In this document: piece by piece, positions 33,985-42,760 of the stretch | How the letters are laid out: each line of letters starts with the position of its first letter | How positions within the stretch are numbered: the first letter of the stretch is position 1 | Assembly (NCBI GenBank): GCA_024684065.1 | Contig: JAIKXO010000348.1 | Location: forward strand, 1-46,721 | DNA: 46,721 nt | Direction of reading: 5' to 3' | From: Lachnospiraceae bacterium | Lineage (GTDB): Bacteria > Bacillota_A > Clostridia > Lachnospirales > Lachnospiraceae | The notes under the pieces: generated by a model | The model's database searches: none | Told to the model about the DNA's origin: nothing | What the model saw: only the letters and a program-made list of their open reading frames with translations | Position numbers and translations under genes: made by a program

Positions 33985-35383
33985 TTTTCCTAAACCTTGC
34001 GATAAAAAAACCATCCGAGCCGTGTATTCCCGGAAACAGCTGTATATATCCCCTGTCCGGGCTTTCGCATTCAAGTCCTTCCGGAAGGACAGAGCTCAAC
34101 GAAACCGGCTCAAAAGGCAGTTCTCTTATGATAAAGTCGTAATTATCCTCGTTTTCCTCTCTGTCTATGGTACAGGTACAGAACATCAGCGTACCGCCGG
34201 GCTTTATATAATCGGTACAGACTTTAAGGATTTCCTTCTGGAGTTTTGCAAGCGCTGAAAAGTCCTCCTCTTTAAGCCTGTATTTTATATCCTTTTTTCT
34301 TCCCATGACGCCTAAGCCCGAACAGGGAAGGTCTGCTATCAGAACATCGAAGCTCTCATAAAGCTCCGGAGACCGCGTAAGCGCATCATGTGCCTCGATC
34401 CGGTATTTGGTCTTAAAGCCCTGTCTTTCTATGTTTTCCCTGATCAGTTCAAGTTTCTTTTCAGAAATATCCCTTGCCAGCAGGTATCCGCTCCCGTTCA
34501 GGATATCAAGTGCGTGACAGGTCTTTCCTCCGGGTGCCGCGCAGACATCCATGACCCTGTCTCCGCTTTTTATTCCCGAAAGGCTGACAGCCAGCATGGC
34601 ACCAATGTCAGATATAAAACAGAGTCCGTTTTTAAAGGCTTCACTTGAAGCTGCCCTTTCCTTATGCTTTATGATAAGCGCCGTTTCAGGATACGGGGCA
34701 TCTTCCGCTTCTATGCCTTCTTTCCGGAGAAGCTCCTTAAGCTCATCCTTTGATACCCTGCTTTCATTTGTCCTTATATACACAGGTCTTTCGGAAAGCT
34801 GATCCTTCAGCACTGTTTCAGCAATATCCTCCCCGTATTGCCCTATAAGCCTTTCCGTGATAAAAGACGGCATCGAACAGGTTACGGAAAGATATTTAAG
34901 AAGGCTGTCCTTTCTTTTCGGCCACAGGCTTTCCCCGTTATCCTCATCCCAGAGCTTACGGTCTCGTGACACTGCCGAAAGGACTCCGTTAACGTATCCC
35001 TTAAGCCCGCTAAGGCCTTTCAGGTCGCACAGTCTCAAGGCTTCGCTGATCGTAGCTCTCTCAGGTATCCTGTCCATATAGAAGAACTCATAGAGACTGA
35101 GCCTTAAAATCTCCAGAACTACCGGCTTTAACTTTCTTATCGGGACCTTGCTCTCCTTTTCTATGATATAGTCAAGCTTGAGCCTCATCTCCAGAGTGCC
35201 GTTTACGGCTCTGTTAATATAGGAAAGATCTCTTCTGTCAAGATATGAATACTTTGAAAGCACCGCTCCGAGAACCTGGTCACTTTTTTCACCCTTTTTA
35301 TCGATAAGGAGCAGGCTTTCAAGAGCGATCCTCCTGATAAATGCTTTTTTCTTTGACCCATTGGAGAACGCTTCTCTTTTCAA
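33968..35383 (-). CDS. rsmB: 16S rRNA (cytosine(967)-C(5))-methyltransferase
   Basis: m5C methyltransferase of about 471 residues. The N-terminal NusB-like RNA-binding domain begins around RRIALESLLLIDK. The SAM-binding motif is VMDVCAAPGGKT. The two cysteines are in ADLPCSGLGV (motif IV) and FCTCTIDREENE (catalytic motif VI). The start is uncertain. I use the TTG at 35381-35383, which overlaps the Zn-peptidase stop and has GGAG 11 bases upstream. The frame stays open to 35461, but that stretch overlaps the upstream gene and is not conserved. Confidence 0.9.
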   Translation of the reverse strand: MKREAFSNGSKKKAFIRRIALESLLLIDKKGEKSDQVLGAVLSKYSYLDRRDLSYINRAVNGTLEMRLKLDYIIEKESKVPIRKLKPVVLEILRLSLYEFFYMDRIPERATISEALRLCDLKGLSGLKGYVNGVLSAVSRDRKLWDEDNGESLWPKRKDSLLKYLSVTCSMPSFITERLIGQYGEDIAETVLKDQLSERPVYIRTNESRVSKDELKELLRKEGIEAEDAPYPETALIIKHKERAASSEAFKNGLCFISDIGAMLAVSLSGIKSGDRVMDVCAAPGGKTCHALDILNGSGYLLARDISEKKLELIRENIERQGFKTKYRIEAHDALTRSPELYESFDVLIADLPCSGLGVMGRKKDIKYRLKEEDFSALAKLQKEILKVCTDYIKPGGTLMFCTCTIDREENEDNYDFIIRELPFEPVSLSSVLPEGLECESPDRGYIQLFPGIHGSDGFFIARFRKIGTYK

Positions 35384-35384
35384 A

Positions 35385-36071
35385 TCAGTCGTTTCTCCTG
35401 CTTCCTCTGGACAAAAGGATAAGTCTGATAAGCGTGAGTATGGCTGCCGCCGCGGAGGCAACGTAGGTGAGCGCCGCCGCAGTCAGGACTTTTTTGGAAC
35501 CGCCAAGCTCCGATTCATCCACGATCCCGCTGCCCTGTAAATATTCAAGAGCTCTTTTTGACGCGTCAAACTCAACCGGAAGGGTGACTATCTGAAACGC
35601 GACGCCCAGGGTAAAAAGAACCACTCCGATGAATGTAAGCGGATGGAAGCTGAAGATAAGCCCCGCTATAAGGATCGGCATTCCAAGCTTCGAGCCAAAG
35701 TTAGCCGCGGGAACTATAGCGCTTCTTATCCTGAGCGGGAAGTAATCCTCGTTATGCTGCATGGCATGTCCGCATTCATGGGTCGCCACGGCGATCGCCG
35801 CAACGGAAGTCGAACTAAAGACCGAATCGGAAAGGTTTACCGTCTTTGAAGCCGGATTGAAATGATCGGTAAGCTCTCCGGGGACATGCATAACAGTCAC
35901 GTCATATATCCCGTTATCATGCAGCGCCCTCTGCGCAGCCTCCGCCCCGGTTATCCCGGCAGAGCTCTGTACCTTTGAAAACTTCTTAAATGCGCTCTTT
36001 ACCTTCGCCTGAGCGGCAAGTACGATAACAGCGCCGATGATCACAAGAATATAAGTAGCATCATAATACAT
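35385..36071 (-). CDS. Membrane zinc metallopeptidase, YugP type
   Basis: A 228-residue membrane protein with hydrophobic segments at about 5-22, 120-165 and 195-220. The zinc-binding motif HECGH lies in VATHECGHAMQHN. It matches the YugP-like neutral zinc metallopeptidase family, whose substrate is unknown. The Shine-Dalgarno AGGAGGTGATT (36076-36086) is one of the strongest in the window. The hairpin array begins three bases further upstream. Placement between fmt and rsmB is common in Clostridia. Confidence 0.9.
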   Translation of the reverse strand: MYYDATYILVIIGAVIVLAAQAKVKSAFKKFSKVQSSAGITGAEAAQRALHDNGIYDVTVMHVPGELTDHFNPASKTVNLSDSVFSSTSVAAIAVATHECGHAMQHNEDYFPLRIRSAIVPAANFGSKLGMPILIAGLIFSFHPLTFIGVVLFTLGVAFQIVTLPVEFDASKRALEYLQGSGIVDESELGGSKKVLTAAALTYVASAAAAILTLIRLILLSRGSRRND

Positions 36072-36088
36072 AACAAATCACCTCCTGA

Positions 36089-36411
36089 CAAAGTTTTTTG
36101 AATCTAATACTTTATGTCCGCTTATTATTTTACTTCAAAAAACTTTGGGACCGAAAATATGTGTTTTTTACATATTTTCGGCAATAATGAGTTTGTGTAA
36201 GCAAACTCTATCCATACAAAGATTTTTGTTTTTTAAAAATCTTTGGGACCGAAAATATGTGTTTTTTACATATTTTCGGCAATAATGAGTTTGTGTAAGC
36301 AAACTCTATCCTTATTAACAAAGTTTTTTGAAACCAATAATTTATGTCCCCTGATTATTTTACTTCAAAAAACTTTGGGACCGAAAAGTTCTGCTTTTTA
36401 GAACTTTTCGG
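36089..36411. repeat. Tandem array of three hairpin units
   Basis: This fills the 354-bp gap between fmt and the Zn-peptidase gene. Unit 1 has a 14-bp stem (36089-36102, 36134-36147), then CCGAAAATATGT/ACATATTTTCGG (36151-36181) and GAGTTTG/CAAACTC (36189-36208). Unit 2 has CAAAGATTTTT/AAAAATCTTTG (36217-36245), the same CCGAAAATATGT stem (36249-36279) and GAGTTTG/CAAACTC (36287-36306). Unit 3 repeats the 14-bp stem (36319-36332, 36364-36377) and has CCGAAAAGTTCT/AGAACTTTTCGG (36381-36411). Loops are rich in T. No promoter or gene is evident in the gap. Confidence 0.85.
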
Positions 36412-36425
36412 CAATAATCACTGAT

Positions 36426-37427
36426 TTATTCCGGTTTTTGAAACATTCCGCCCTTTTCAATCCGAAATCCCCTGAGAAAAGCGGAAGCGTCCATCCTTTT
36501 CTTACCCGCAAGCTGCACTTCCTTAAGCTTTAGCAGCCCGTCTCCGGTCGCTACAAGTATCCCGTCCTCAATCGAAACTACAGTACCCGGTGCTGTATTG
36601 ATCTCATCCGGTGAAAAACCCCGATCCGCAGGCTCCCTGACGTCATCAGGCAAAGCACTCTGCTCTTCAGACTTTTTTACAACCTCTGAAGAAAATATCT
36701 TCAAAAGCTTACCCTCATAATATGTATATGCTCCGGGCCAGGGATAAAGCCCTCTTACAAGCCTTTCTATTGTGCAGGCATCCTTCGAAAAGTCGATCAG
36801 GCCGGTTTCCTTTGACAGCATGGGTGCATAGCTTGAAAGCGCACTATCCTGCTTTACGGGATCCGTCTTTCCTTCCTCTATCAGTTTAAGGGCTTCGATC
36901 ACGGCTTCTTCGCCGAGGATCATAAGCCTTTCAAACAGGCTCTCCCCTGTCTCGTCATCGTTTATCCCGATCTCTTTCTGAAGAAGTATATCCCCGGTAT
37001 CAAGGCCTTCGTCCATCTGCATTATGGTAATGCCTGTTTTTCTGTCCCCGTTTATCACGGCCCACTGTATCGGAGCAGCCCCTCTGTATTTCGGGAGCAG
37101 GGATGCATGCACATTGATACAGCCGTACCTGGGCATATCAAGGATCTCTTTTGACAGGATCTGTCCGTAGGCTGCGACAATAAAAATATCCGCATCATAT
37201 TCTTTTAGCTTTGACACAGACTCTTCATCCTTGATCCTGTGGGGCTGAAAAACCTCTATACCTTCTTCCAGGGCAAGTTCTTTGACGGCCGTAAAAGAAA
37301 GCTCTTTGCCCCTGCCTCTTTGTTTATCCTCCTGAGTCACCGCACAGACAACCTCTATATCCGCACGTATCAGGGCATTAAGGATTCCGGAAGCGAAATC
37401 CGGTGTCCCCATGAATAACGCTTTCAT
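36426..37427 (-). CDS. fmt: Methionyl-tRNA formyltransferase
   Basis: Formylates initiator Met-tRNA using 10-formyl-tetrahydrofolate. From the chosen start it is 333 residues beginning MKALFMGTPDFA. The catalytic Asn-His-Asp triad sits in INVHASLLPKYRGAAPIQWA and MDEGLDTGD. A C-terminal OB-fold domain is present, with a slightly long linker (DDVREPADRGFSPDE). The ATG at 37425-37427 lies 4 bp after the def stop, with GGGGAG 8 bases upstream. The frame continues to 37502, but that part overlaps def and is not conserved. Confidence 0.96.
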   Translation of the reverse strand: MKALFMGTPDFASGILNALIRADIEVVCAVTQEDKQRGRGKELSFTAVKELALEEGIEVFQPHRIKDEESVSKLKEYDADIFIVAAYGQILSKEILDMPRYGCINVHASLLPKYRGAAPIQWAVINGDRKTGITIMQMDEGLDTGDILLQKEIGINDDETGESLFERLMILGEEAVIEALKLIEEGKTDPVKQDSALSSYAPMLSKETGLIDFSKDACTIERLVRGLYPWPGAYTYYEGKLLKIFSSEVVKKSEEQSALPDDVREPADRGFSPDEINTAPGTVVSIEDGILVATGDGLLKLKEVQLAGKKRMDASAFLRGFRIEKGGMFQKPE

Positions 37428-37431
37428 CCTC

Positions 37432-37920
37432 TTACTCCCCGGCTTCTTCGGTTTCTTCGAGTTCATCAACGTCCATGAGCCTTCCCTCAACCTTTTCAAC
37501 ATAAAGGTGGCCGTCTAAATGCTCAGCCTCATGGATAAGTGCCCTGGCCTTAAGCTCAGTCGCCTCAATTTCTACAGGCTTCATTTCCCTGTCAAAACCA
37601 AGGACCCTGACATAGTTCGGTCTCGTTACCTGTCCGGTTTTTCCGGGAACGCTGAGGCAACCTTCGTTGCCAACCTGCTCGCCATCTGTGTCCGCTATTA
37701 TCGGATTGATGAGGCAGAGCGGATCCTCGCCCGTATCTACGACGATTATCCTCTTAAGGACCCCTACCTGCGGAGCCGCAAGACCAACACCGTCAGCATC
37801 ATACATGGTTTCGAACATATCATCAATGAGTTCCTGAAGCCTCGGAGTCATCTCCTTTACTTCCTTGCATTTTTTATTCAGGATGTCATCCCCAATAATC
37901 CTTATTGTTCTAAGCGCCAT
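37432..37920 (-). CDS. def: Peptide deformylase
   Basis: Metalloenzyme removing the formyl group from new proteins. The 162 residues carry all three motifs: GVGLAAPQ (44-51), EGCLSVPG with metal ligand C88, and HEAEH with H130, E131 and H134. A Glu/Asp-rich tail ends the protein. It sits between priA and fmt in the conserved priA-def-fmt order. Confidence 0.97.
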   Translation of the reverse strand: MALRTIRIIGDDILNKKCKEVKEMTPRLQELIDDMFETMYDADGVGLAAPQVGVLKRIIVVDTGEDPLCLINPIIADTDGEQVGNEGCLSVPGKTGQVTRPNYVRVLGFDREMKPVEIEATELKARALIHEAEHLDGHLYVEKVEGRLMDVDELEETEEAGE

Positions 37921-37952
37921 TTAACATATTCTGCCTTTCTTTTTAAATATCC

Positions 37953-40220
37953 TCAGTATCCGCTCATCGGGTCGAGATCAAAGCTGAGCCTTGCTCCCGC
38001 CCATTTCCCTTTAGACTCATTCTTTCTTTCCCTGTCATAAAAAAACAGTTCATCTTTAATGGCGGTCAGGACAGAAAGATCGGGGCATTTTACATACATC
38101 ACTCTCCTGTATATATCGTTAAGCTTCTTTATGGAAGCGTCCGCAGGGCCGATCCTCCTCACTTTGATTCCGCCATATCTGTTTATTATAGCATCATTTA
38201 CCATTTCTGCCAAATGGTCAGTATAAGAGACCGCTGTTTCCTCCCGGCCCGCTTCCACAAAGACCACTAACAGATGCCCGGCCGGAGGATAATCAAGAAG
38301 CTTCCTGAAAGCGATCTCTTCATTATAGAACATATTATAGTCCTGTTTTGAAGCGGATACTATGCTGTAATGCTCCGGGTTATAAGTCTGTATGACCACC
38401 TTACCGTTAAGCCTGTCCCTTCCTGCCCTTCCGGCAGCCTGTGTAAGCAGCTGGAACGTACGCTCCGAAGCCCTGTAGTCGTTTACGAACAGGGACATAT
38501 CCGCAGCCAGTATCCCCACCAGTGTAACGTACGGAAAATCATGCCCCTTTACTATCATCTGAGTTCCTATAAGAATATCCGCCTCTCTGTTCGCAAACTG
38601 ACTCAGTATCTTTTCATAATCGTCCTTTTTCCTTGTCGTATCAGCGTCCATACGGAGGGTCTTTACATATGGAAAAAGCTTTTTTGTATATTCCTCGATC
38701 TGTTCGGTCCCGGCCTTCATAGCGCTTATATAAGCCGAACCACATTCGGGACAGTTCTTTATATCAGCCGTTTCATAGCCGCAATAGTGGCAGACGAGCT
38801 TCCCGTTTGCATGCCTGGAAAGTGCGACATCACAGTGAGGGCATTTAACGACATGCCCGCAGGAGCGGCAGGAAATAAAGCCCGAATATCCACGCCTGTT
38901 CAGAAACAGCATTATCTGCTCGTTCCTTTCAAGCCTTTGTTCGATTCCCTCTTTAAGCGATCGTGAAAAAACAGATCTGTTGCCTGCTTTAAACTCCTCC
39001 CTCAGATCAACGACCTCGGTCTCAGCGAGCGCCGCGCCATCCTTTGCCCTCTTTTCTATAGTATACAGCTTATACCTCCCCTGTTCAGCCTCAAAATAAG
39101 ATTCAACCGAAGGAGTAGCAGATCCCAGTATTAGAGTGGCCCCGGACAACCTGCAAAGCTCTGCCGCCACATCTCTGGCATGATATTTCGGGCTCTTCTC
39201 GCTCTTATAGGAATTCTCATGCTCTTCGTCTATAACGATGAGGCCCACATCCGAAAACGGTGTAAACAGAGCAGACCGCGGACCGATCATTATGGATATC
39301 TCTCCCTTTCTCGCTCTCTCGAACTGATCATAGCGTTCGCCCTCTGAAAGCTTTGAATGAAGAGTTGATACTCTGTCGCCGAAGCGTCTGTAAAATCTCA
39401 TAAGAGTCTGGAAGGTGAGGGCGATCTCAGGTATCAGTACAATAACCTGTCTGCCGCTCTTTACAACCTCAGAGATTATTTCCATATAAATCTCTGTCTT
39501 ACCGCTTCCAGTGACCCCCCTTATAAGACAGATGTCCCGTTTCCCTTTTTTGTAATCATTGATTATCGCCGACGCTATCCCGGCCTGCTCACTGTTTAGA
39601 CTTACTCCTTCAGACGGCCTGATATCCGTCTTAAAATTCCGGTAAACCCGCTCGGATTCCTCCTTGACGATGCCCTGCTCCAACATCGCTTTTATAGCGG
39701 AGGAGGAGATATTTAATTTCCCGGTTACCAGTCTTTTATCAAGCGTCCCGTTTTCAAGAAGGGCTCCAAGAAGCCTGGCCCTTGCTGTCCTGTGTTTTTT
39801 TTCAAATTCATTAAGAAGCTCCTTTGCTTCATTTTCCGATATAACCAGTTTAAGGCTCGTCATTTCCTTGTTTTTGGTTCTCTTTTTTACCGGAAATACG
39901 GTTTTCAGAGCCTGTATCATGGTCGAGCCGTACCGGTTCCTGATAAACTCCGCAAGCCTTATAAGCCTTCCCTCCGCCAGCTCGTTATCAAGCACTACGG
40001 AATCGATCTGCTTTATCTTTTCCTCTTCTATCTTCGGTTTGTCGGAAATCGCAAGGATATAGCCTCCTATAAGCTTGTTGCCCTTTCCGAACGGGATCAT
40101 CACATAGGCCCCAACCGAAGCTTCCCCTGAAAGCTCCTCGGGGATCCTGTACTGGAAGGTCTTATCTAAGGAATCGTTTATAATATTTACAATGATATCA
40201 GCATACAGGCTGCCCATCAT
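37953..40220 (-). CDS. priA: Primosomal replication restart helicase PriA
   Basis: A 3'-to-5' superfamily 2 helicase that reloads the replisome at stalled forks, 755 residues. The N-terminal DNA-binding domain is followed by Walker A GVTGSGKTE and Walker B VIDEEHENS. The zinc-binding region has four CxxC pairs (CRSC, CPHC, CHYC, CPEC). Motif V/VI includes IGTQMIVKGHDFPYVTLVG and LLTQAAGRAGR. GGGAG precedes tandem ATGs, and I use the first. It heads the long housekeeping operon. Confidence 0.96.
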   Translation of the reverse strand: MMGSLYADIIVNIINDSLDKTFQYRIPEELSGEASVGAYVMIPFGKGNKLIGGYILAISDKPKIEEEKIKQIDSVVLDNELAEGRLIRLAEFIRNRYGSTMIQALKTVFPVKKRTKNKEMTSLKLVISENEAKELLNEFEKKHRTARARLLGALLENGTLDKRLVTGKLNISSSAIKAMLEQGIVKEESERVYRNFKTDIRPSEGVSLNSEQAGIASAIINDYKKGKRDICLIRGVTGSGKTEIYMEIISEVVKSGRQVIVLIPEIALTFQTLMRFYRRFGDRVSTLHSKLSEGERYDQFERARKGEISIMIGPRSALFTPFSDVGLIVIDEEHENSYKSEKSPKYHARDVAAELCRLSGATLILGSATPSVESYFEAEQGRYKLYTIEKRAKDGAALAETEVVDLREEFKAGNRSVFSRSLKEGIEQRLERNEQIMLFLNRRGYSGFISCRSCGHVVKCPHCDVALSRHANGKLVCHYCGYETADIKNCPECGSAYISAMKAGTEQIEEYTKKLFPYVKTLRMDADTTRKKDDYEKILSQFANREADILIGTQMIVKGHDFPYVTLVGILAADMSLFVNDYRASERTFQLLTQAAGRAGRDRLNGKVVIQTYNPEHYSIVSASKQDYNMFYNEEIAFRKLLDYPPAGHLLVVFVEAGREETAVSYTDHLAEMVNDAIINRYGGIKVRRIGPADASIKKLNDIYRRVMYVKCPDLSVLTAIKDELFFYDRERKNESKGKWAGARLSFDLDPMSGY

Positions 40221-40281
40221 ATAATCTCCCGTGAAAGTTCTGTTGAACCGTTTCCCCGTCTTTCTTTGTTACCATGGAAAT

Positions 40282-40325
40282 GATCCAGTCTGAAGACCGA
40301 ACCCGACATTTGTAAACAGATGTCG
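40282..40325. repeat. Inverted M3 and M5 hairpins upstream of priA
   Basis: Part of the 342-bp gap between priA and the MATE gene. On the minus strand, CGACAT/ATGTCG-cored stem M5 (40304-40325) is followed by M3 (40295-40303 with 40282-40290) and the ATTTCC tail. M3 here pairs fully only as minus-strand RNA, with three G.U pairs. Additional small stems lie at 40409-40423 and 40493-40509. No priA promoter was recognised in the gap. Confidence 0.65.
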
Positions 40326-40341
40326 AATTGATTTTCGCGCT

Positions 40342-40365
40342 GGAAACGCTTTAATCAGCGTTTCC
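40342..40365. repeat. M4 hairpin, first copy
   Basis: A perfect 9-bp stem GGAAACGCT/AGCGTTTCC with loop TTAATC. An identical stem and loop recur at 40508-40531, and a covarying relative occurs at 7743-7768. Confidence 0.75.
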
Positions 40366-40429
40366 CCAAGCACACTCAAAGCACATTATTTTACTTCATA
40401 GATCGGCGCGGCAGTTATTGCCGACAGCC

Positions 40430-40458
40430 TTGATTTTATACCTAAATCCTTATATAAT
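40430..40458 (+). promoter_or_regulatory. Promoter candidate for the MATE gene
   Basis: TTGATT (40430-40435), a 17-base spacer and consensus TATAAT (40453-40458) on the plus strand, about 105 bp upstream of the MATE start. The leader then contains a CCGCGC/GCGCGG stem and the second M4 hairpin. Confidence 0.65.
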
Positions 40459-40507
40459 CAAGAATGCTTACCGTATAGGAAGTGGCTTCGCCCCGCGCGT
40501 TTGGCGC

Positions 40508-40531
40508 GGAAACGCTTTAATCAGCGTTTCC
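40508..40531. repeat. M4 hairpin, second copy, in the MATE leader
   Basis: Identical stem GGAAACGCT/AGCGTTTCC and TTAATC loop to 40342-40365. It directly follows a GC-rich 6-bp stem (40493-40509, sharing two bases) and ends about 30 bp before the MATE start codon, so it lies in the presumed 5' leader. Confidence 0.7.
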
Positions 40532-40562
40532 CTGAAAATTTAAACAAAAAAGGGATACTATT

Positions 40563-41966
40563 GTGGATAAGGAGAAAGAAGTATTTATAGAAAACCGGAT
40601 GGGAACCGAGCCCGTCAATAAACTTTTGCTGAGCCTCGGGCTTCCGATGATCGCCTCCATGCTCGTCCAGGCCTTTTACAATATTGTCGACAGCATCTTT
40701 GTCGCAAGGATAACCGATGTAGGAAGCATGGGAAGCGCGGGAACAGATGCTTTGGTGGCGGTAGGCATGGCCTTCCCGTTTCAGACCCTGATCATAGCCT
40801 TTGCCGGAGGTACCGGCGTCGGAATGAACGCCATGCTTTCAAAAGCCCTTGGTGAAAAGGATTATAAAAATGTAAACAGGATAGCCGAAAACGGTGTTTT
40901 CTGTTATGCGGTCTGCTTTGCCATTTTCTTTATAGCAGGTATTTTCCTGCCCGAGACACTTATCCGTTCACAGGGTGGAACCGGGCTTTCCCTCAGCTAC
41001 GGAACACAGTACTTAAGGATAGTCAGCATGGGTTCCATAGGGATATTCTCGCAGTTTCTCTTCGAGAGGCTCTTACAGTCCACAGGCAAGACCATATATT
41101 CCATGATAACCCAGATGAGCGGCGCAATTATAAATATTATTCTGGATCCCATACTTATCTTCGGGTACTTCGGCCTTCCCGAGCTCAAGGTCGCGGGTGC
41201 TGCCATAGCCACCATAATCGGGCAGATCATAGCGGGCATTATCGCACTCTATTTTAACCAGACTAAAAACCCGGAGATCAAAATAAGCTTCAAAGGCTTC
41301 AGGGTAAACCCTTACATAGTAGAACGGATCTATGTAGTGGGAGTTCCTTCAATTATAATGCAGTCTATCGGTTCAATAATGACCTATAGCATGAACAAAA
41401 TCCTTGTAAGCCTGAACGAAGCCAGCGTTGCGGTATTCACGGTATATTTCAAGCTGCAGAGTTTATTCTTCCTGCCCCTGTTTGGCATGAATAATGCTCT
41501 TATCCCGATCATCGCGTACAATTACGGAGCTCAGAAACGAAGCCGCGTCATCGGGGTGATAAAATGCGGCATGTTATACGCCCTTGGGTTCATGCTCTTC
41601 GGATTCATCCTTTTCGAGGTTTTCCCTGACAGGCTTCTGCTTATCTTTAATACGGGAGATCCTTCTCTTTTAACGTACGGAGTCCCGGCACTAAGGCAGA
41701 TCGCCTTTCATTTTCTGTTAGCCTGGTTCTGCATCATTGCAGGCTCTTCCTTCCAGGCGCTCGGTAACGGAGTGTACAGCCTGATAGTATCGATAGCTAG
41801 GCAGCTTGTAGTTCTGATACCCGCCGCATATATACTCGCAAAGATCGGAGGACTGGACCTTGTATGGTGGAGCTTCCCGATAGCAGAACTTATGTCCCTG
41901 TTATGCTCGGCATTCTTCTTACACAGGATCAATAAAAATATAATCTCAAAAATACCGGAAACATAA
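40563..41966 (+). CDS. MATE family efflux transporter
   Basis: A 467-residue polytopic protein with about 12 transmembrane helices in two related halves, typical of Na+- or H+-coupled multidrug and toxic compound exporters. The N-terminal region PVNKLLLSLGLPMIASMLVQAFYNIVDS matches the family. The second half has VGVPSIIMQSIGSIMTYSMN. The substrate is not predictable. The start is GTG at 40563-40565 with AGGGA 8 bases upstream. It is one of only two plus-strand genes and diverges from priA. It has its own promoter candidate. Confidence 0.93.
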   Translation: MDKEKEVFIENRMGTEPVNKLLLSLGLPMIASMLVQAFYNIVDSIFVARITDVGSMGSAGTDALVAVGMAFPFQTLIIAFAGGTGVGMNAMLSKALGEKDYKNVNRIAENGVFCYAVCFAIFFIAGIFLPETLIRSQGGTGLSLSYGTQYLRIVSMGSIGIFSQFLFERLLQSTGKTIYSMITQMSGAIINIILDPILIFGYFGLPELKVAGAAIATIIGQIIAGIIALYFNQTKNPEIKISFKGFRVNPYIVERIYVVGVPSIIMQSIGSIMTYSMNKILVSLNEASVAVFTVYFKLQSLFFLPLFGMNNALIPIIAYNYGAQKRSRVIGVIKCGMLYALGFMLFGFILFEVFPDRLLLIFNTGDPSLLTYGVPALRQIAFHFLLAWFCIIAGSSFQALGNGVYSLIVSIARQLVVLIPAAYILAKIGGLDLVWWSFPIAELMSLLCSAFFLHRINKNIISKIPET

Positions 41967-41968
41967 CC

Positions 41969-41997
41969 TTGCTAAAACGAGCAATGAAATATATAAT
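41969..41997 (+). promoter_or_regulatory. Promoter candidate for mscL
   Basis: TTGCTA (41969-41974), a 17-base spacer and consensus TATAAT (41992-41997), beginning just after the MATE stop. The leader of about 95 bases includes a near-perfect hairpin GTAAAAATG/CATTTTTAC (42041-42060). Confidence 0.65.
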
Positions 41998-42099
41998 TAT
42001 TAAGAATTTATAAAATGTTTTCCGATATAGCCGCGAAGATGTAAAAATGCACATTTTTACGGTATAAAAAGCCAAAATAATCAGGTCAGGAGGTCATCT

Positions 42100-42552
42100 A
42101 TGAAAAATTTTGTAAAGGAATTTAAGGAGTTTATCTCAAGAGGCAGCGTGATGGATCTTGCAGTCGGTGTTATCATCGGCGGAGCTTTCCAGTCCATCAT
42201 CAATTCACTCGTAAATGACATCATCATGCCGATCATCACTCTGTTAACCGGTGGTATTGATTTCTCAAACTGGTTCATCGCGCTTGACGGCTCTCATTAT
42301 ACGACGCTTAAGGCAGCACAGGATGCGGGTGCTTCAACCCTTAACTATGGCGTATTCATTACCGCTGTTATCAATTTCCTTTTGATGGCTGTAGTTATCT
42401 TTTCCATCATCAAGGCAATGAACAAATTCACTGCCGCCGCTACCGCAAAGCTTAAGAAGGAAGAGGAAGAAGCCAAGGAAGAAACTCCCGAGCCTTCCGC
42501 AGAGGAGAAACTCCTTACCGAGATCAGGGATCTTCTTAAAGATAAGAAATAA
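42100..42552 (+). CDS. mscL: Large-conductance mechanosensitive channel MscL
   Basis: Pentameric emergency release channel opened by membrane tension on osmotic downshock. The 150 residues begin [25 protein letters not shown], the amphipathic N-helix and first pore helix. The second TM helix is around [20 protein letters not shown], and the cytoplasmic bundle [11 protein letters not shown] closes the protein. A Glu/Lys-rich linker makes it slightly longer than the E. coli protein. AGGAGG lies 6 bases before the ATG. aqpZ elsewhere in the window also serves water balance. Confidence 0.97.
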   Translation: MKNFVKEFKEFISRGSVMDLAVGVIIGGAFQSIINSLVNDIIMPIITLLTGGIDFSNWFIALDGSHYTTLKAAQDAGASTLNYGVFITAVINFLLMAVVIFSIIKAMNKFTAAATAKLKKEEEEAKEETPEPSAEEKLLTEIRDLLKDKK

Positions 42553-42618
42553 AGATCAGAAAAATATAATTATGTAAACAACTCTTTTATTTTAATATTT
42601 TTTATGTTAGAATGATTT

Positions 42619-42640
42619 TGGGTTGGGGAAACCCATTTTC
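42619..42640 (+). terminator. Terminator candidate after mscL
   Basis: A 6-bp stem TGGGTT/AACCCA (42619-42624, 42630-42635) with loop GGGGA is followed by TTTTCCTTT on the plus strand, 66 bp beyond the mscL stop. The stem is short, but it is in the right place and orientation. Confidence 0.55.
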
Positions 42641-42649
42641 CTTTACTTA

Positions 42650-42731
42650 GGGGCTTGCCTGGGATGTCGCGCGGCTGACTATGGCAGGCTCCGTTTTTTG
42701 ACTGTTTTTGAAGTCCGAACAGCTGCCGCGC
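42650..42731 (+). terminator. Second stem with T-run and an overlapping alternative stem
   Basis: GGGGCTTGCC (42650-42659) pairs along all ten bases with GGCAGGCTCC (42683-42692), including two G.T pairs, and GTTTTTTG follows. GCGCGGC inside its loop (42669-42675) can instead pair with GCCGCGC (42725-42731). It could be a second mscL terminator or the end of a small RNA. Confidence 0.5.
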
Positions 42732-42760
42732 TTACGCAGATCATATATTACGCATTTTAC

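Noticed and set aside
36089..36411. Possible CRISPR array
   Set aside because: The repeated parts are hairpins of different sequence with T-rich loops, units are about 100 bp or more, there are no uniform unique spacers and no cas genes are present.
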